Shown one piece after another: positions 44,880-57,400 of a DNA stretch of 64,000 nt (within the stretch, counting starts at the first letter, position 1; the number at the start of each line of letters is the position of its first letter). The position numbers were made by a program, and so were the translations under genes. The notes beneath the pieces were generated by a model, which was not told where the DNA came from, made no database searches, and was given only the letters and a program-made list of their open reading frames with translations. The stretch is from Zeus faber (lineage: Eukaryota > Chordata > Actinopteri > Zeiformes > Zeidae): positions 11,766,896 through 11,830,895 of the forward strand of contig OY482852.1 of the NCBI GenBank assembly GCA_960531495.1, given 5' to 3'.

Positions 44880-45381
44880 GCCTTGCTTTAGAGCGCTGCG
44901 CCGCACCGAACGTGGCAGGGTTCACTATGGGAATGAAGCCACCGCCACCGACGCGTTCGAAAACAAAACGACAAGAGAGACGCCCGCCCGGTCGCAGCGC
45001 CGCGGAGGACGCGTCTTCGGGAGGGAGCGCGCTCTCCCTGCGACCGCCCCGGCGCGGCGTGGTCATCCGAGGATCCGATTCCAAGCGGGTGCAGGCGGCG
45101 GAGGTAAAAAACAAAACAAAAAAACAGTTGTACTCACCTGTTGCTGTTTGTTTGTCGCCGTCGTCGTCGTCGTCGTTTCAACAGCTGATCGTTGTTGCCG
45201 TCTAGCGCTCATCCATCCCAGCAGACCGGGCCGGCTGCCCTGCCGTCAACCACAACCGTCTGGAACTCGAGCCCGGAGCCGCCCCGGCGCGGACGCGGTC
45301 CCCTCCTCCTCCACCTCCACCCTCCTCCTCCACCCTCCTCCTCTTCTCGCCGCACGCCGACCCCCCGCTGCGAACAAAAAA
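44880..45381. promoter_or_regulatory. CpG-rich first-exon/promoter region, possibly bidirectional
   Basis: A local CpG island between dennd3 and slc45a4. On the minus strand AACAG|GTGAGTAC gives a strong donor at 45138, suiting a non-coding first exon of dennd3. On the plus strand an ATG at 44927 opens 59 codons to a donor at 45103 (GGAG|GTAAAA). An acceptor at 45205 (GTCTAG) then starts a phase-compatible 176-base segment ending at AAAAAA|GTGAGC (45381). The plus-strand peptide is Pro/Arg-rich and resembles nothing I know. Confidence 0.5.
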
Positions 45382-45411
45382 GTGAGCTTTACGTTTTTTG
45401 TAACGTTTTTC

Positions 45412-45414
<3 letters not shown>

Positions 45415-45469
<55 letters not shown>
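45415..45469. repeat. (TA)n microsatellite
   Basis: 55 bases of alternating TA immediately right of the CpG-rich block. Confidence 0.97.
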
Positions 45470-45472
<3 letters not shown>

Positions 45473-46261
45473 CATCTTCGAGTCAAAAACCTTCCAAATG
45501 ATGCGTTTGTACTTTGGTAGAGGAGAGAACGTGTTTTGCTAATCTCCTACTTTGAGCTAACTTTGATATACTGGATAGCAATTAGCCAACATTAGCACAT
45601 ACCTGAAATTAGGTATGGAAATGAAACGAATACAAAACTCTGCGCCCGAGACTTTGTTCTCTCATTTGGTTTGTGATTTTTAACAACATGACCTATATAT
45701 TCGAAGACATATCAAGGAGAATAAAAGTGTGACCAGATGTCCCGGTCTCCCTCATAATACTACTATACCGTGATATTGTTGTTTTTGTTTTATTGTTTTA
45801 CATGTTTTCTCGGTTTTGGATAAATATTTGTTTCTGTTCATATTGAACGTACATATCTTACCACAAGATGTGCAGTATTTAGATTTCATTCACCGTATCG
45901 AATTGTCAATCATATTATTTCGAAAATGATTCTTTTACATATTTTTTTTCCACAAAATCTGGGAAAACGCATGCATAGCATAGAGTAAAGCCCAGAGCTT
46001 ATATTTGATATGGAATTTAACGTGCACGACGCCTCGTCATTAATTAATCAGTCATTATCCACAAATAACTGACCCCTGATTATTGCTATTGACCAATCAG
46101 AATCCAGTATTCCATAGAGCCATATTTTGTTGAAGTGGACCTATTATGCTTAAGTTAATATAGGTGTCTGAGGTCACCAAAACGTGTTTTTTGAATTTTC
46201 TTTTGCTGAAAATACCGCTTCGATTACACATTCTAGCCATTGTGACGTGCCTGCCGCCTAC

Positions 46262-47389
46262 AGCGTTGTTTAGTCCGGCCCTCGAGGCATTTACATTAAC
46301 AGCAATCCTATAATATATTTGAATTTGTAGTATTCATTTTGGTTATTTTCCTGTAATACATGAGGGTACCACCAGACGGCGCATTAGCGGATCTTCTTCA
46401 CTTCACCTGGTCGTCAGGTATGCATCACCCATAACAAAATGAGCGGACCACAAAAGCGCAAAATTGACGGCGAACGCGGGTTTTCAACAAAGATGGCATT
46501 GCAAAATATATTTTTTTAACTGATTTACAATCAAAGGCCGTGTGTCTGATTTGCCGAGAAACCGTTGCTGTACATAAGGGATCCCGATGATTTTCTCAAG
46601 CTGAAAGACGCACGCTGGCTTTGTGATTTGGCGTTCGCTGTGGACATACTGGCACACGTGAACGAGCTGAACGTGAAGCCACAAGGGAAAGATCAGTTTG
46701 CGCACGACATAAATTCAAACGCGGACGCCGTCGAGGTAAAACTGACTTTGTTCCCTTAACAAATGACAAACAAATCGTTTGCGCATTTCCCCCACGCCAG
46801 CGCCGCTGAAAGAAGCCCCCAACATGCTAGCAAATACAGTACATCGCTGGACGACCTGCACGGAGAATTCTGCCGACGCCTCTCTGATTTTGAAAAGTTT
46901 GAGGAGTCACCTCAGCTGGTGTCATGTCCCGTGTCAGTTGATCATGAGGCAGCGTCGCAGGAATTGCAGTTGGAGCTGATTGATCTCCAGTCTGACTTCG
47001 CCTAAAGGAGGAGCTCGACTCCGTCAAACTGGACGTGTTTAATGCTTCACCGAATGAGACAAAGCTGTCAAACATCCGAACCGTTGACACAGAAGATGCT
47101 GGTGTTATTTGGCTCTACCTCTGTGTGTTATTAACATCAACAAAACACGCCACAGAGCCCAGCTTACTGATGAACACCTGAGCGCTGTCCTACCAATTTC
47201 CACGACGATTGTTAATTGTATTTTTTTTATTTAAAAATGCATTTATGAATTAAAAAATGTGATAAGAGGAAATAGATTTCACATACGTTTTACACTTTAC
47301 ACTTGCTCATTTTTCACCTCATCTACTAATGGCCGGTCAGTTTTAAAAACTAAATGTGGCCCTCGAGCCAAAAAGTTTGCCCACCCCTG
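46262..47389 (+). mobile_element. Internally deleted hAT element (Charlie/GTF2IRD2-like)
   Basis: The right end GCCAAAAAGTTTGCCCACCCCTG reads in reverse as the familiar CAGGGGTGGGCAAACTTTTT hAT terminus. Coding remnants begin at 46440 (MSGPQKRKIDGERGFSTKM, BED-finger start), continue with KDARWLCDLAFAVDILAHVN and LHGEFCRRLSDFEKFEE, and end with a TDEH-type dimerisation motif. Stops interrupt them at 46507 and 46758. Most of the zinc finger and catalytic core are missing. No clean 8-bp target duplication was visible. Confidence 0.75.
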
Positions 47390-47604
47390 CTCTAAACTGC
47401 TCTGTTTACTGGGTGGAGCCGCCATCCTGAGGCCCCTAGTTCTGTGAGTCAATGGGGTTTGAGCATGGCTTCTAGGTTTCGTTGCATTTACTCCTTAACT
47501 TTCACTGATTTCACCTTATCAGCCCACCAAAATATGCTCATTTCTTGCCTCAAATTAAGAAATAAGCAGATTTTGGTGAGGCGGAGATTATAAGCAGATT
47601 TTGG

Positions 47605-47645
47605 TGAGGCGAGATTCAGACACCCAGTTGCTGAATCTCGCCTCA
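47605..47645. repeat. 15-bp inverted repeat with 11-base spacer
   Basis: TGAGGCGAGATTCAG (47605-47619) is exactly mirrored at 47631-47645. Just left of it, AGATTTTGGTGAGGCG occurs twice in tandem, so this piece has been locally rearranged within the miniature transposon copy. Confidence 0.9.
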
Positions 47646-47850
47646 TATTAGATCTACGTGGCCTAATTTAAGTTTGTACGTGCATCACGCTTGTGGGACA
47701 CAATCAGCGCACCGTGACACTGGTGATTTCTTGTTTTTTTTTAATAATTAAACTTTAGAAAATAAAATAAAATAAATACAGCTACAATAAAAATATACTT
47801 TTTTTATTGGTTTTGTTTGGAGAAGCGCACAGTGGATCGCAGATCGCAGC

Positions 47851-49105
47851 CTACAGTCTATCTACATCCTTTTTTTTTTTTTTTCTTAGAAAGAAACACG
47901 CAGCAGAATTGTTTTTTCAAATACTTACATTTCCATTGTATGCAGTTTTGTCAATGTTAGTATTTATAGTTTCAGAAGGAATACATGTTTACATTCCTGG
48001 ATAATCTTTAAGTGCATTGCTTAGTATTCAAATTATTTTTAGTTTAAGATACTTTTACCAAACAATTTCAACTCGCATGCAAAACCAGAAATGAGACTGA
48101 TATAACTTGTGATGCTTGGCAGGCGAACATGCTCATGATGGATGTGATCTGAGACACAAGGATAGATCGAATAAATGGTGCATTTGTTGTTTTATTGGTG
48201 TAAACCATGGGTACAAAAATGCCTTGCTCATAGGGTACAAAAGTCTGTGCGGCAGCAAAGAGAAGGCCAATATCAAAACTCACTTTAAGATACTCAGTAA
48301 TATTGGAATAATATAAAGAAAAAGCTTATGACAAAAATCAAAACACTTTAAAATAACAAGCATATATTAAAACATTCTCTCACAGTAAGAATAATAACCT
48401 TCACCAAAGCAGTCCATCATCAAATAAACGATTTAATAAAAATGTATGTAAAGCACACTGCATTTCACTTATTTTATGGTCAAGTGAGCGTATACATCCA
48501 AGTCTGTCTTTTTTTTGGTTGGTTTGTCACAAAAGGAGCATATCAAACCCCTGCTTGGAAAAACGTTTCTTTGTCAATTAAAAAGCACCCAATCAGCAGC
48601 AGTGTTCTTGGTAGAAAACACTAAAAGACAGATAGTTAAGTGTAATGTTTATAGGAGAGGTCAGAGGAGCATTGCACCTGGAAGAACACAAAGGCCGTTC
48701 AGAGAAGAGTATTGGGGACGGATCCATAGGCACTGGCTCGCTCCAGGAATAAGATGTGCAGATGTCTTTTGGCAGAAAAGCCGGATATCCCAGCTTTCTG
48801 TACCAACGTGTCAATGCCATCCTGTGTGCAATGATGCAATGTTCAGGAGTGATTTTTGCAGAAAATAAAAACACTGTGTTTTTATCGACTGCAGCACCGT
48901 AGCACAAGCACTTTCTTACACGAAACAAATACTTTGATGTGTCTGATTCGATTCCTGAGGTAGATGGGTTTAGCTGCAGTTCGGCTTCTTCACCGCTCCC
49001 CCTATCATGTATTAAACCACCCAACCATGATCAGTGATCAATGCACCACTCAGAGCACAGAGTGGTAGTCCTTTAAAAAAAAACAAAAAAAAAACCACTT
49101 CCTGG
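47851..49105. other. Downstream region of slc45a4, probable 3' UTR
   Basis: AT-rich. A minus-strand AATAAA (48191-48196) is one candidate polyadenylation signal for slc45a4. ORFs of 117-143 codons on both strands at 48.5-49.0 kb show no recognised domain and overlap each other. Confidence 0.4.
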
Positions 49106-50242
49106 CTATGTTGATTTCAGTTTTCCTGGTTCATGATTGGACCGTTCTCCACTAGGACCGCCCACGACTGGTAAAGCCTCAGTTCTCCGTTCCTGCTCGG
49201 AACTGCCAGCCTCTTCCTCTGGGTATACGACCAGGAAACAAGCGGTGAGGAAACCCAGAAAGGAGCCCCCGGAGGCCACCATGGGAATAACACGCACGCT
49301 GCCCACCGCCTCCACCACTGCTCCCAGGGCGGAGGCCACCAAAATCTGACTGATGTAGACCTGAAAAAAATGGAAACATTCGGCAATATTCCAAAAAGCA
49401 CGACGTATGATGTATGGTTTACATCAATGACAGTCAAGCTTCCCTCAGGGCTGAAAACTTAAAAAAATGTGACCTGGAAATGAATTTACAATGACGGATG
49501 TCATCGTGAAAGTAGAAAGAAGAAAAGCCATGACATTTAATTTTCCTGAACTCAACTGGTAAAAAGGCAGCTAATTGCCATTCTATTTCTCGCAATATTT
49601 CTAGCGTCGGCTTTTAGATCGAAACACATGATTGGAGAATCTAACAATTTTACAAAAATGATCACAGTAGGCTGAAACATTTGAGATCAGGTGTTGATGT
49701 CATAATTGTGACAGCTCTATTTACAAGAGCAGCCAATGGGTTACTTCTATGACATAAAGACGGATGTACCTTGTAAACTGTGAGTAAAAGGAAACTCACC
49801 TGGCAGGATAATATTGCACAGTCAATCCCAAAACCTCGTCTGGAGTTTGCAGGGCTGTGATGGATGTACTGAAGGAGAGAAAAATAAGAGAAAAAAACAG
49901 GCACAGGTTACTTTTCCAAATGCATGTCCAGCTGGAGTCATCACTCATTATTCAATATTATTAAGGATGAAAACATATTTTCATCTCAAACCTCATTATA
50001 TTGTCAGTGTGATGTGCCTGCAGTAATACAATGTGCACAGGTGTGTGTGTTGTGTGTGCTACTGCTTTTACCTCTTTGATTTCATGGTACTGTCCCAGTA
50101 AGGCATAAGGACAGTAGGAGATACTCATGGAGATGACACCCATCCCACTGATCATCACCATGGCAACATAAACATTAGGGAATATAGCCATGACAGCAGT
50201 TCCTAGAGAGGAGAATTTTTTTTTTATTTTAATCAATAAATA

Positions 50243-50281
<39 letters not shown>

Positions 50282-50487
50282 ACAATTAGACAACTTAGAT
50301 GGCCAGTAGACTCTTTCCTTCTCTACGCACCGATGGAAAATCCGAGAGTTCCCATGATGTAAACAATCTTGATGCTGAGGTCAAAATTATCTAGGTACTT
50401 CTGAAGGAGGGCTGAATGGAGAGAAACAATGTGAATACATGTGTGTGGATATACGCAAGACAAAAAGCAGAAAGGAGGCTGTGTGCA

Positions 50488-50547
<60 letters not shown>

Positions 50548-53500
50548 TGTCCTAACCAGAGCAGACAGCCGCAGTAGCAGCATAAACCACCAGTCCCCAG
50601 CAGCCCATCTGGACTCCTTTGTGGTAGTTGTGTAGTTTTGTGGAATTGACTGGTGCCTACATACATGAACACAACATATATTCATCATATAAGGATAACG
50701 AACATTAACAAAGATAAAGATTGGCCCCGAAGGAGCCTCCGTGTAGATTGTATTTATTTGTATCAGTTTTATTGTATTATGAGTATTATGTGTTATTTGC
50801 CAAGTTTGCGTTACACATACAGTATCTCCATGATAAATCGGCCTGAGCGGGAAGGGAGGGGTCGTAGGTAGGGTTTTCTGAACTTCATAGACTGTTCTAG
50901 CTGTTCTAAAACAACTACTTTACCTGCTTGGTCATGATATCCTCATTACTATGGATTGTTTCTCAAACACTTCTTGTGTGTAAATATCTTATGAAAGCAC
51001 CAATCGTCACCCCCCCCTAATGGAAAGCATTTTATTGAATGTGTGTGAGCATATGCATGTTTGTGTGAGTCTTACTTTTGGGTGTCCATGGTAGATCACT
51101 TGTCCCATGAAGTCCGTATAAAACACGGCCTCAGCTATGATGGAGAACCAGGTCAGGAGGTGACACACACATAGCCTCCACAACTGTCTCGGCATCTGTC
51201 GAGAAAATACAGAAAAAAAAGCCATTAGCGGTTTGGTTTGGACGACAATTCTGTTGATATTCACCTGCACAGCAACACAGAATTTCTCCTCTTCACCTTC
51301 AGCATAGAGAGCCACAGCAGTCGAACAGTAGTTCCGCCTGCCGTCTCCCCTTCGCTGATCGAACCATCGTACGACAGGTTTCCCACAGACAGCTGCAGCT
51401 CCCGTCTCTCTGCGCCGCGCTGGAGCCCGCTCAGGTCGATCAAACTATAGGAATTGGTGATCGGCTGAATGGTTCTGGTAGAGAGACGCTTGTTCCGGTA
51501 GCGCTGCGATCCCACTCGTAGGTAGTACGAGAAAGTGAAGGAGGGCTGGGTACAAAGAGATCAGAAACAAGGTGAACAAAAGCGAGCATACATTGTTATC
51601 TTTGAGATTACACCCAAATCATTCCTTAAGCCGCACCTGTCTGTTGAAGAGTGGTCGAGGTGAGTTGGAATTGCATGACTTGGTGGCCAACTTGTTGGAA
51701 GTCGAGTGTTTTATTGAGTGGGATGGGCCAGAAGAACAGACTCCCAGTTTGCTTCCATTGACTGCCTTAACGTGCTGGAAATCAAATGAATTTGGCAAAG
51801 ACGACATTTTGGAAAATGAATACGTTTGAATTTGGATTTGAAAGAAGAATACACGACGGTATTAATGGAAGCATGCTCTCCGTGCTTCTGAACTCCCGGC
51901 AGTTATTGAATATATTTAGTAACCTGATTGTTTAGAGGAGGACTGGCAGGGTCATTTGTCTGCTCTTTCAGCTGGGTCCAACCATCTGGTTGCAATTCCA
52001 CCATCCCACCAGTGGAGGGAAGCATACTACAATGAGATGGTGGAGAGAGAAGAGTCGCAGCAGTGGGGGACCCTGGAGAATTCCTGTTGGACGGCAGGAA
52101 GACGTCCTCCCACACTTCCTGTGTGTCTGGTAAGAACGGTTCCCCTTCAGGGGGGAAATTAAGCGACTGTAGGTCCAGGTCGGGGTCCAGCTGGATGTTG
52201 GTATCCGGCAGGGCCAGGACCGAGTCGCTTTTGCTCCGCATGCAGTCCACGCTGAGGTGGTCCAACAGCTCTACCTCTGGATTTTCTAATTTGTTGTCCA
52301 AACGGGAGGAGGCTTGGACGAAGCTATCCTCCTCTACAATCATGTCAACAGAAGGTGATGCGATAGAATGTTCGCTGCTGGACGGGTCGTCTGCCGCGGC
52401 TTTGGTTGTATGTCTGCGACTGAAAGTCTGCTCAGGGATACTGAACATGTGCAGCGCAACGGAGAAGATGAAGATCACGGCCGCAAAGACGAAAAGGACC
52501 TGCTCCTGGGACTTGAATACGTGGCCCAGAGGCGTGTCCGTCCAGTCGAGACCACCGAGCATGTAACCCACTGCTCCACCCAGTCCTGCAAAATCAGGAA
52601 CAGGTTCATCATGAGAAAAATTTCATCAAGATAGGAAATATAAGAAAACAAATCACAAATGAAGCGTGCTTGTGTAACTGTAGTTACACAAGCACGCTTC
52701 ACTAAAAGTGAATACCTTTCGCTGTTGACAATCCTGCTGTTGACAGCGAGATGTGAACGTAATGGTTGAAGACATGTGTGCAACCAAAGTTTACTGTACT
52801 GTGGTATATAATTATACAATTTTACGGAGAATAATCTGTTGTGGGACGACACCTCTCTATATAGTTTTTTTATTTGTAACATTTAAAATTAACATATATA
52901 ACGTAACATTTCAACCTTGTTTTTAATGACAACGGCTCCTCGACAGGTCAACAACATTCCTTCCCCACCCCCATCCAATCATTTTGACAGAGCCATCTCT
53001 GCACGTTACCAGCAGAAAACGCATGGATGTTCAGAGCCATGTCCTGCTCATCCGTGTCAGCGACATCTAGAAGGTACGCTCTGATCGGGCCCTCAGAAGC
53101 GTCAGCACAGAAGTCCAGCACCACGACACCCAGCACCGTGAACACGATGCCGATTGGCTGGCTGCCTGGTGTGTCACCCATGGCCAGGCCTAGAAAAAAA
53201 AAAAAGCAAAAAAAAAAAACCCCATACAATAATAAGAATACATACAAAGAAATACAGAAAAGAATAGAGTCTAAAAAGCAGAAATGAACAATGGTAATTT
53301 TGTTTGTTGTTGTGATCTTTACTTTCATCTACCTATTAAAGAGCCATTAAGGAACATTGCCACTCCAAGCAGTACCCCCACGCACAGGACCAGGATGAAA
53401 GGTCTCCTCTTGCCCCAGGCCAAAGTGCAGCGGTCACTGGCCGAGCCGATCACTGGGGTGAAGAACAGCCCCAGGAGGGGACTGAGGAACCAGGTCAGAC

Positions 53501-54451
53501 TGTAGTACTGCTCCGGAAGACCTGGAAAAAAAACAGATTGCACAATGATGCTATGGATTAATGTCTTCAATTTACCTGCCACACATACAGTATATATTAC
53601 TATATACTGTATGTATATAGTAAAATACAAAAATCGTTTTTTACATGTGCTTTTCCAATGGGATCCCTCTGACATATATTATGCTGTATATATTGATACA
53701 GTGTGTATATGTATGTATATACTGTGTGTGTATATGCACATAAAGAGAGAGGTATTATACACCGTGTATTGACATATGTATATATACACATACACTTCTT
53801 TGCTCTAAAGTTCCTTCTAGTTGCCTGGAATGTGATGTTTCCAAGTTCCAAATTCATGCACACACACATTCAAATAATGAATAGAATGTAAGATAAAATT
53901 GCGTAAAACTGTGATTCAAGCCAACATCACAAATACAGGCCTTGGCCTGCAGGCATGTATTACCTTTATTTACCCTTTCATTCCTTTTGTTAAGGGTCAT
54001 GGGGGTTACAGCCCACCCCAGCTTACTAGGCATGTGAGCTAGGACGACACCCTTCAGAGATTTAGATCCAAGGTTGACCACACCCACACCATCTTGGGGA
54101 CAATTCAAAGTCTGTAATAAGTTAAACTTGCCTTTCTTTGGCTAGGTGTCAAGGCAAACTTTGCACGCCAAGGAATCTGTCAAATTGGACCAGTCTTTGG
54201 TGCAGCAGGTGAGCTCGGGCTTGTTCCCGTAGGCCTGTTCGTTTATGTTGAGTTACAACCTGTGCAGAATCCCTCATGGTTAAAAGATCCTACTTGCCTT
54301 TTCTCACATTGCATAAATGAAAAAAAAAAAACCTCTCCCTAGTAACAATTCTTGAGGACTGGATTTGGTCAGGCCGAATTAAATCATATTCAGTATATTT
54401 AACAGAGACGAGAGAGGATGACATCCAGAGACTAAACCAAATTGGCCGAAG

Positions 54452-54485
<34 letters not shown>

Positions 54486-57400
54486 ATATATATTTTAAGG
54501 TTATTTATAGTTAAACCTATGATTGTACTTCAACTAAAAGTCACCCAGCCACTCCAGCCCTAAAGGGTCAACAAGGTAAATGGAGGACACAAGAGAAACC
54601 ATGCCAGCCTGGAGGAAACTTGTGCAACAATGGGATCCTTCACGCTCAATGCTCCATTTTGGCACAAGCTGGGACTAGTTTGACCCTGATAGTTTGACCT
54701 GTTGAGTTCATGTGGGAACTCGACAGCATTACTTGTTCAATTTTACCCAGCTGTAGGAGCCAAACAAAAATGTGAAAGGTTGTAGTGTAGAAGTTGTGGG
54801 CAGCTACCACCCCGGATGCCAGACACCACCCCCTGCATACCAGCTCCTCACTAAGTGCCGGGGACCAGACTCAAATCAATGTCTTTGTCCCGGAGGAACA
54901 CTGTACATTCGACAGCCACCTGCAATCCACAAAAGCAAACAATTATTTTTGAGATACAGGTTTCTGCAGGACTAGATGGTTTGTAAAGGACCTCGGTTTC
55001 TAAATAGAGAAGACGGACAAAGGAAGCGTGTTTGCAGAGCAAACAAATCTTCATACATGGGCTCAAGGTTGTAAATATTTTTGTGATTTAAGGCCGATCT
55101 TTCAGATTGTGACCGCCTGACGGAATGTTACTCTTCTTTTTCTTTGGATTAATGCATCTACAGAAAAACATAATAAAGAAGGTATGACACTATCCTGAAG
55201 ATCTTTAAAAACCTTCTGCAGTGGGATATACAGTTTGTGACTAAAACAGAGCCTCGAGTACTGCGGCGCTCCGCTGTCTGGTCGGAGCTCTAGAGAATCC
55301 TGGGAAGTTCAGTCAACTGTGGCCAAGCAAACATTGTATAAACTGACTGTTAATGTTTGAGCCTCAACTGGGATTTGTTTGTCAATGTACAGCTGATATT
55401 CTTATCCTGAGGCAACATAAACAGCTTACGTAGTTTGACACTCACTTGACGTTTTGTATACCTGTCTGTTTCCGTCTCTCAGTCATTCGTGCTATAGTCA
55501 AGATATTCTGTTGGTGTTTTTTTTTTTTTCCCCCTTTAAATAACAAAAGTTGTTTATGCAAAATGTATTTGTTTATTTATTTATGTATTTGGTCTCAACT
55601 TGGATCATGAAAGGCGTGTTAAGAAGACACATTACTTCTCTAAACTAGTGGTTCTCTACGTGGGGTTCGGGGACCCCCAGGGGCCCTTCAAGAGGTTCAA
55701 CGGGGTCCCCACAGCAAAATGATAAATCATTTCATTTCACCGTTACATAATTAGATATATAATTAGATGGATATTAGCACCGTTAGAGAATGTACAATAA
55801 TGACATTTTATAATGTAATAATAATAATAATGTTTTGATCATAGGTTCACTATTATTTCCTTTATAGACAGGCATGAAAGTTTGGACCAAATCATATCTA
55901 ACACTAAAAATCTTCTCAGATTGAGGTCCCGGACACAAAATCTCATCAAATGGCTTGCATGGCCATGTGTGTCAAATTGAGGATCCTGATATGGAAAAAG
56001 TGCTGTAAACAATACTGACCCATTGCTAATCCAATGTTAAAGGACAGCTAAAACATTTAAATATCTAACTCCTACAACAACACAACTTTTGATGAAGAAT
56101 GATATTTACTGTACCATGACAGATTGACCAAATGTTTCAAATCTCTCAATGGGGTTTTTGCGGTTTTGGTTTGTTTTTAGAAACAATATTCCAACAATAT
56201 TCTCAGTGTCTAGAAACCGGTGAGAATATAATGTGCTGTGTTTAACATTCCTGACATACCTAGCCAGGAGTCGAGGCCTTTGTTCCATTTCTGCTACGGT
56301 GGCAAACATGGGAGAAAGCCGCACAGCCGCTGGCGAGCCGTGACACGGGCTGGACGGCACTTGGACAACCTGAGGGTTTCGCGTAAGCCATGTTCCTAAC
56401 TGTCCCGATATTGAGTAACTCCCATAGTTGATCAGCCATGGAGAGCGTTGCTGCCAGTTTACCTCTTCTTTTAGCCATAGAAACCCAGGTGGGGCTCATA
56501 GTACAATCTGACAAAGGTGTCCACGGTGCTCAAAGGCACTGGTCAGCATACAGTACAAAGAAACTGTGAAACACCTGACACACAGTGGGAAACTATCCTC
56601 CAAATCCAGTCGTTCCCAACCTTTTTTTAGGGTGTGTGTAACCCCTCTTGCAAGACACAAGACAATAATCATTATTGTCTTGTGTCTTGCAAAAAGTGTT
56701 CCCAAACTAGGGGGCGTGTCCCCTAGGGGGGCGCTGGTGGAAATTATACCCCTTATACCCCTTTCCGACTGCACCAAAAGCCGGTAACACCCGAGAACAT
56801 CCGCCATTTGTCACCAGTGGGAAAGTTGGGTCGTTCATGAACGATCCGATTCTTTTGAACGACTCAAAATATATATATTTTTTCAAATTCTACAGTTCTA
56901 TGTCGTTGTTTGTTTAAGTTGCTGTCTCCTCTACTGTTTTGTTCCCAATCACACTGGAACCATGATAGGCCCCACACCCCGTGTTCGCGTTATCGAACGT
57001 GACGCACAAGAAAAAAACGCCTTTCTCCTGGTGTCAATCACCTATTATTAGCTGGTTGACCTGGGTTTAATAGCCTGAGTCAACCAGCAAATTTTGGTGT
57101 GAAAATGGTGTCATCTTGCATTTGTGCAATTAATTTTAAAGCAAAGATAGGCTAAATATAAACAAGTACATAGGGTTGGGAATTGCCAGGGATCAACTTG
57201 GGTGACTTTGCAAGCAAAGGATGTGTCTGAGAGTATGTTTATGTGGATGCATGTAGGTGGTCGGGGTGGGGGTGGTCTTAAAAATAATTTAATCTACAAA
57301 ATGGGGTCCTGCAGAAAACTTTTGGGAATCACTGCAATAATGCACAGCAGCAGCATTTCTTTTGGTTTCCCCTTAAACAACACTTTGCTGACCGCGTTTT

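Larger units (their letters stand above)
46134..47850. mobile_element. Miniature transposon copy 2, split by a hAT insertion
   Basis: 46134-46261 matches the left part of the element at 9070, and 47390-47850 matches its continuation (GGGTGGAGCC.., CAATGGGGTTTGAGCATGGC, TATTGGTTTTGTTTGGAGAA). The right terminal repeat is absent. The gap between the two parts is occupied by another element. Confidence 0.75.

Noticed and set aside
48515-49024. Overlapping ORFs of 117 and 143 codons on opposite strands
   Set aside because: No domain, no splice support and low-complexity-free but unconserved-looking sequence; more likely slc45a4 3' UTR.
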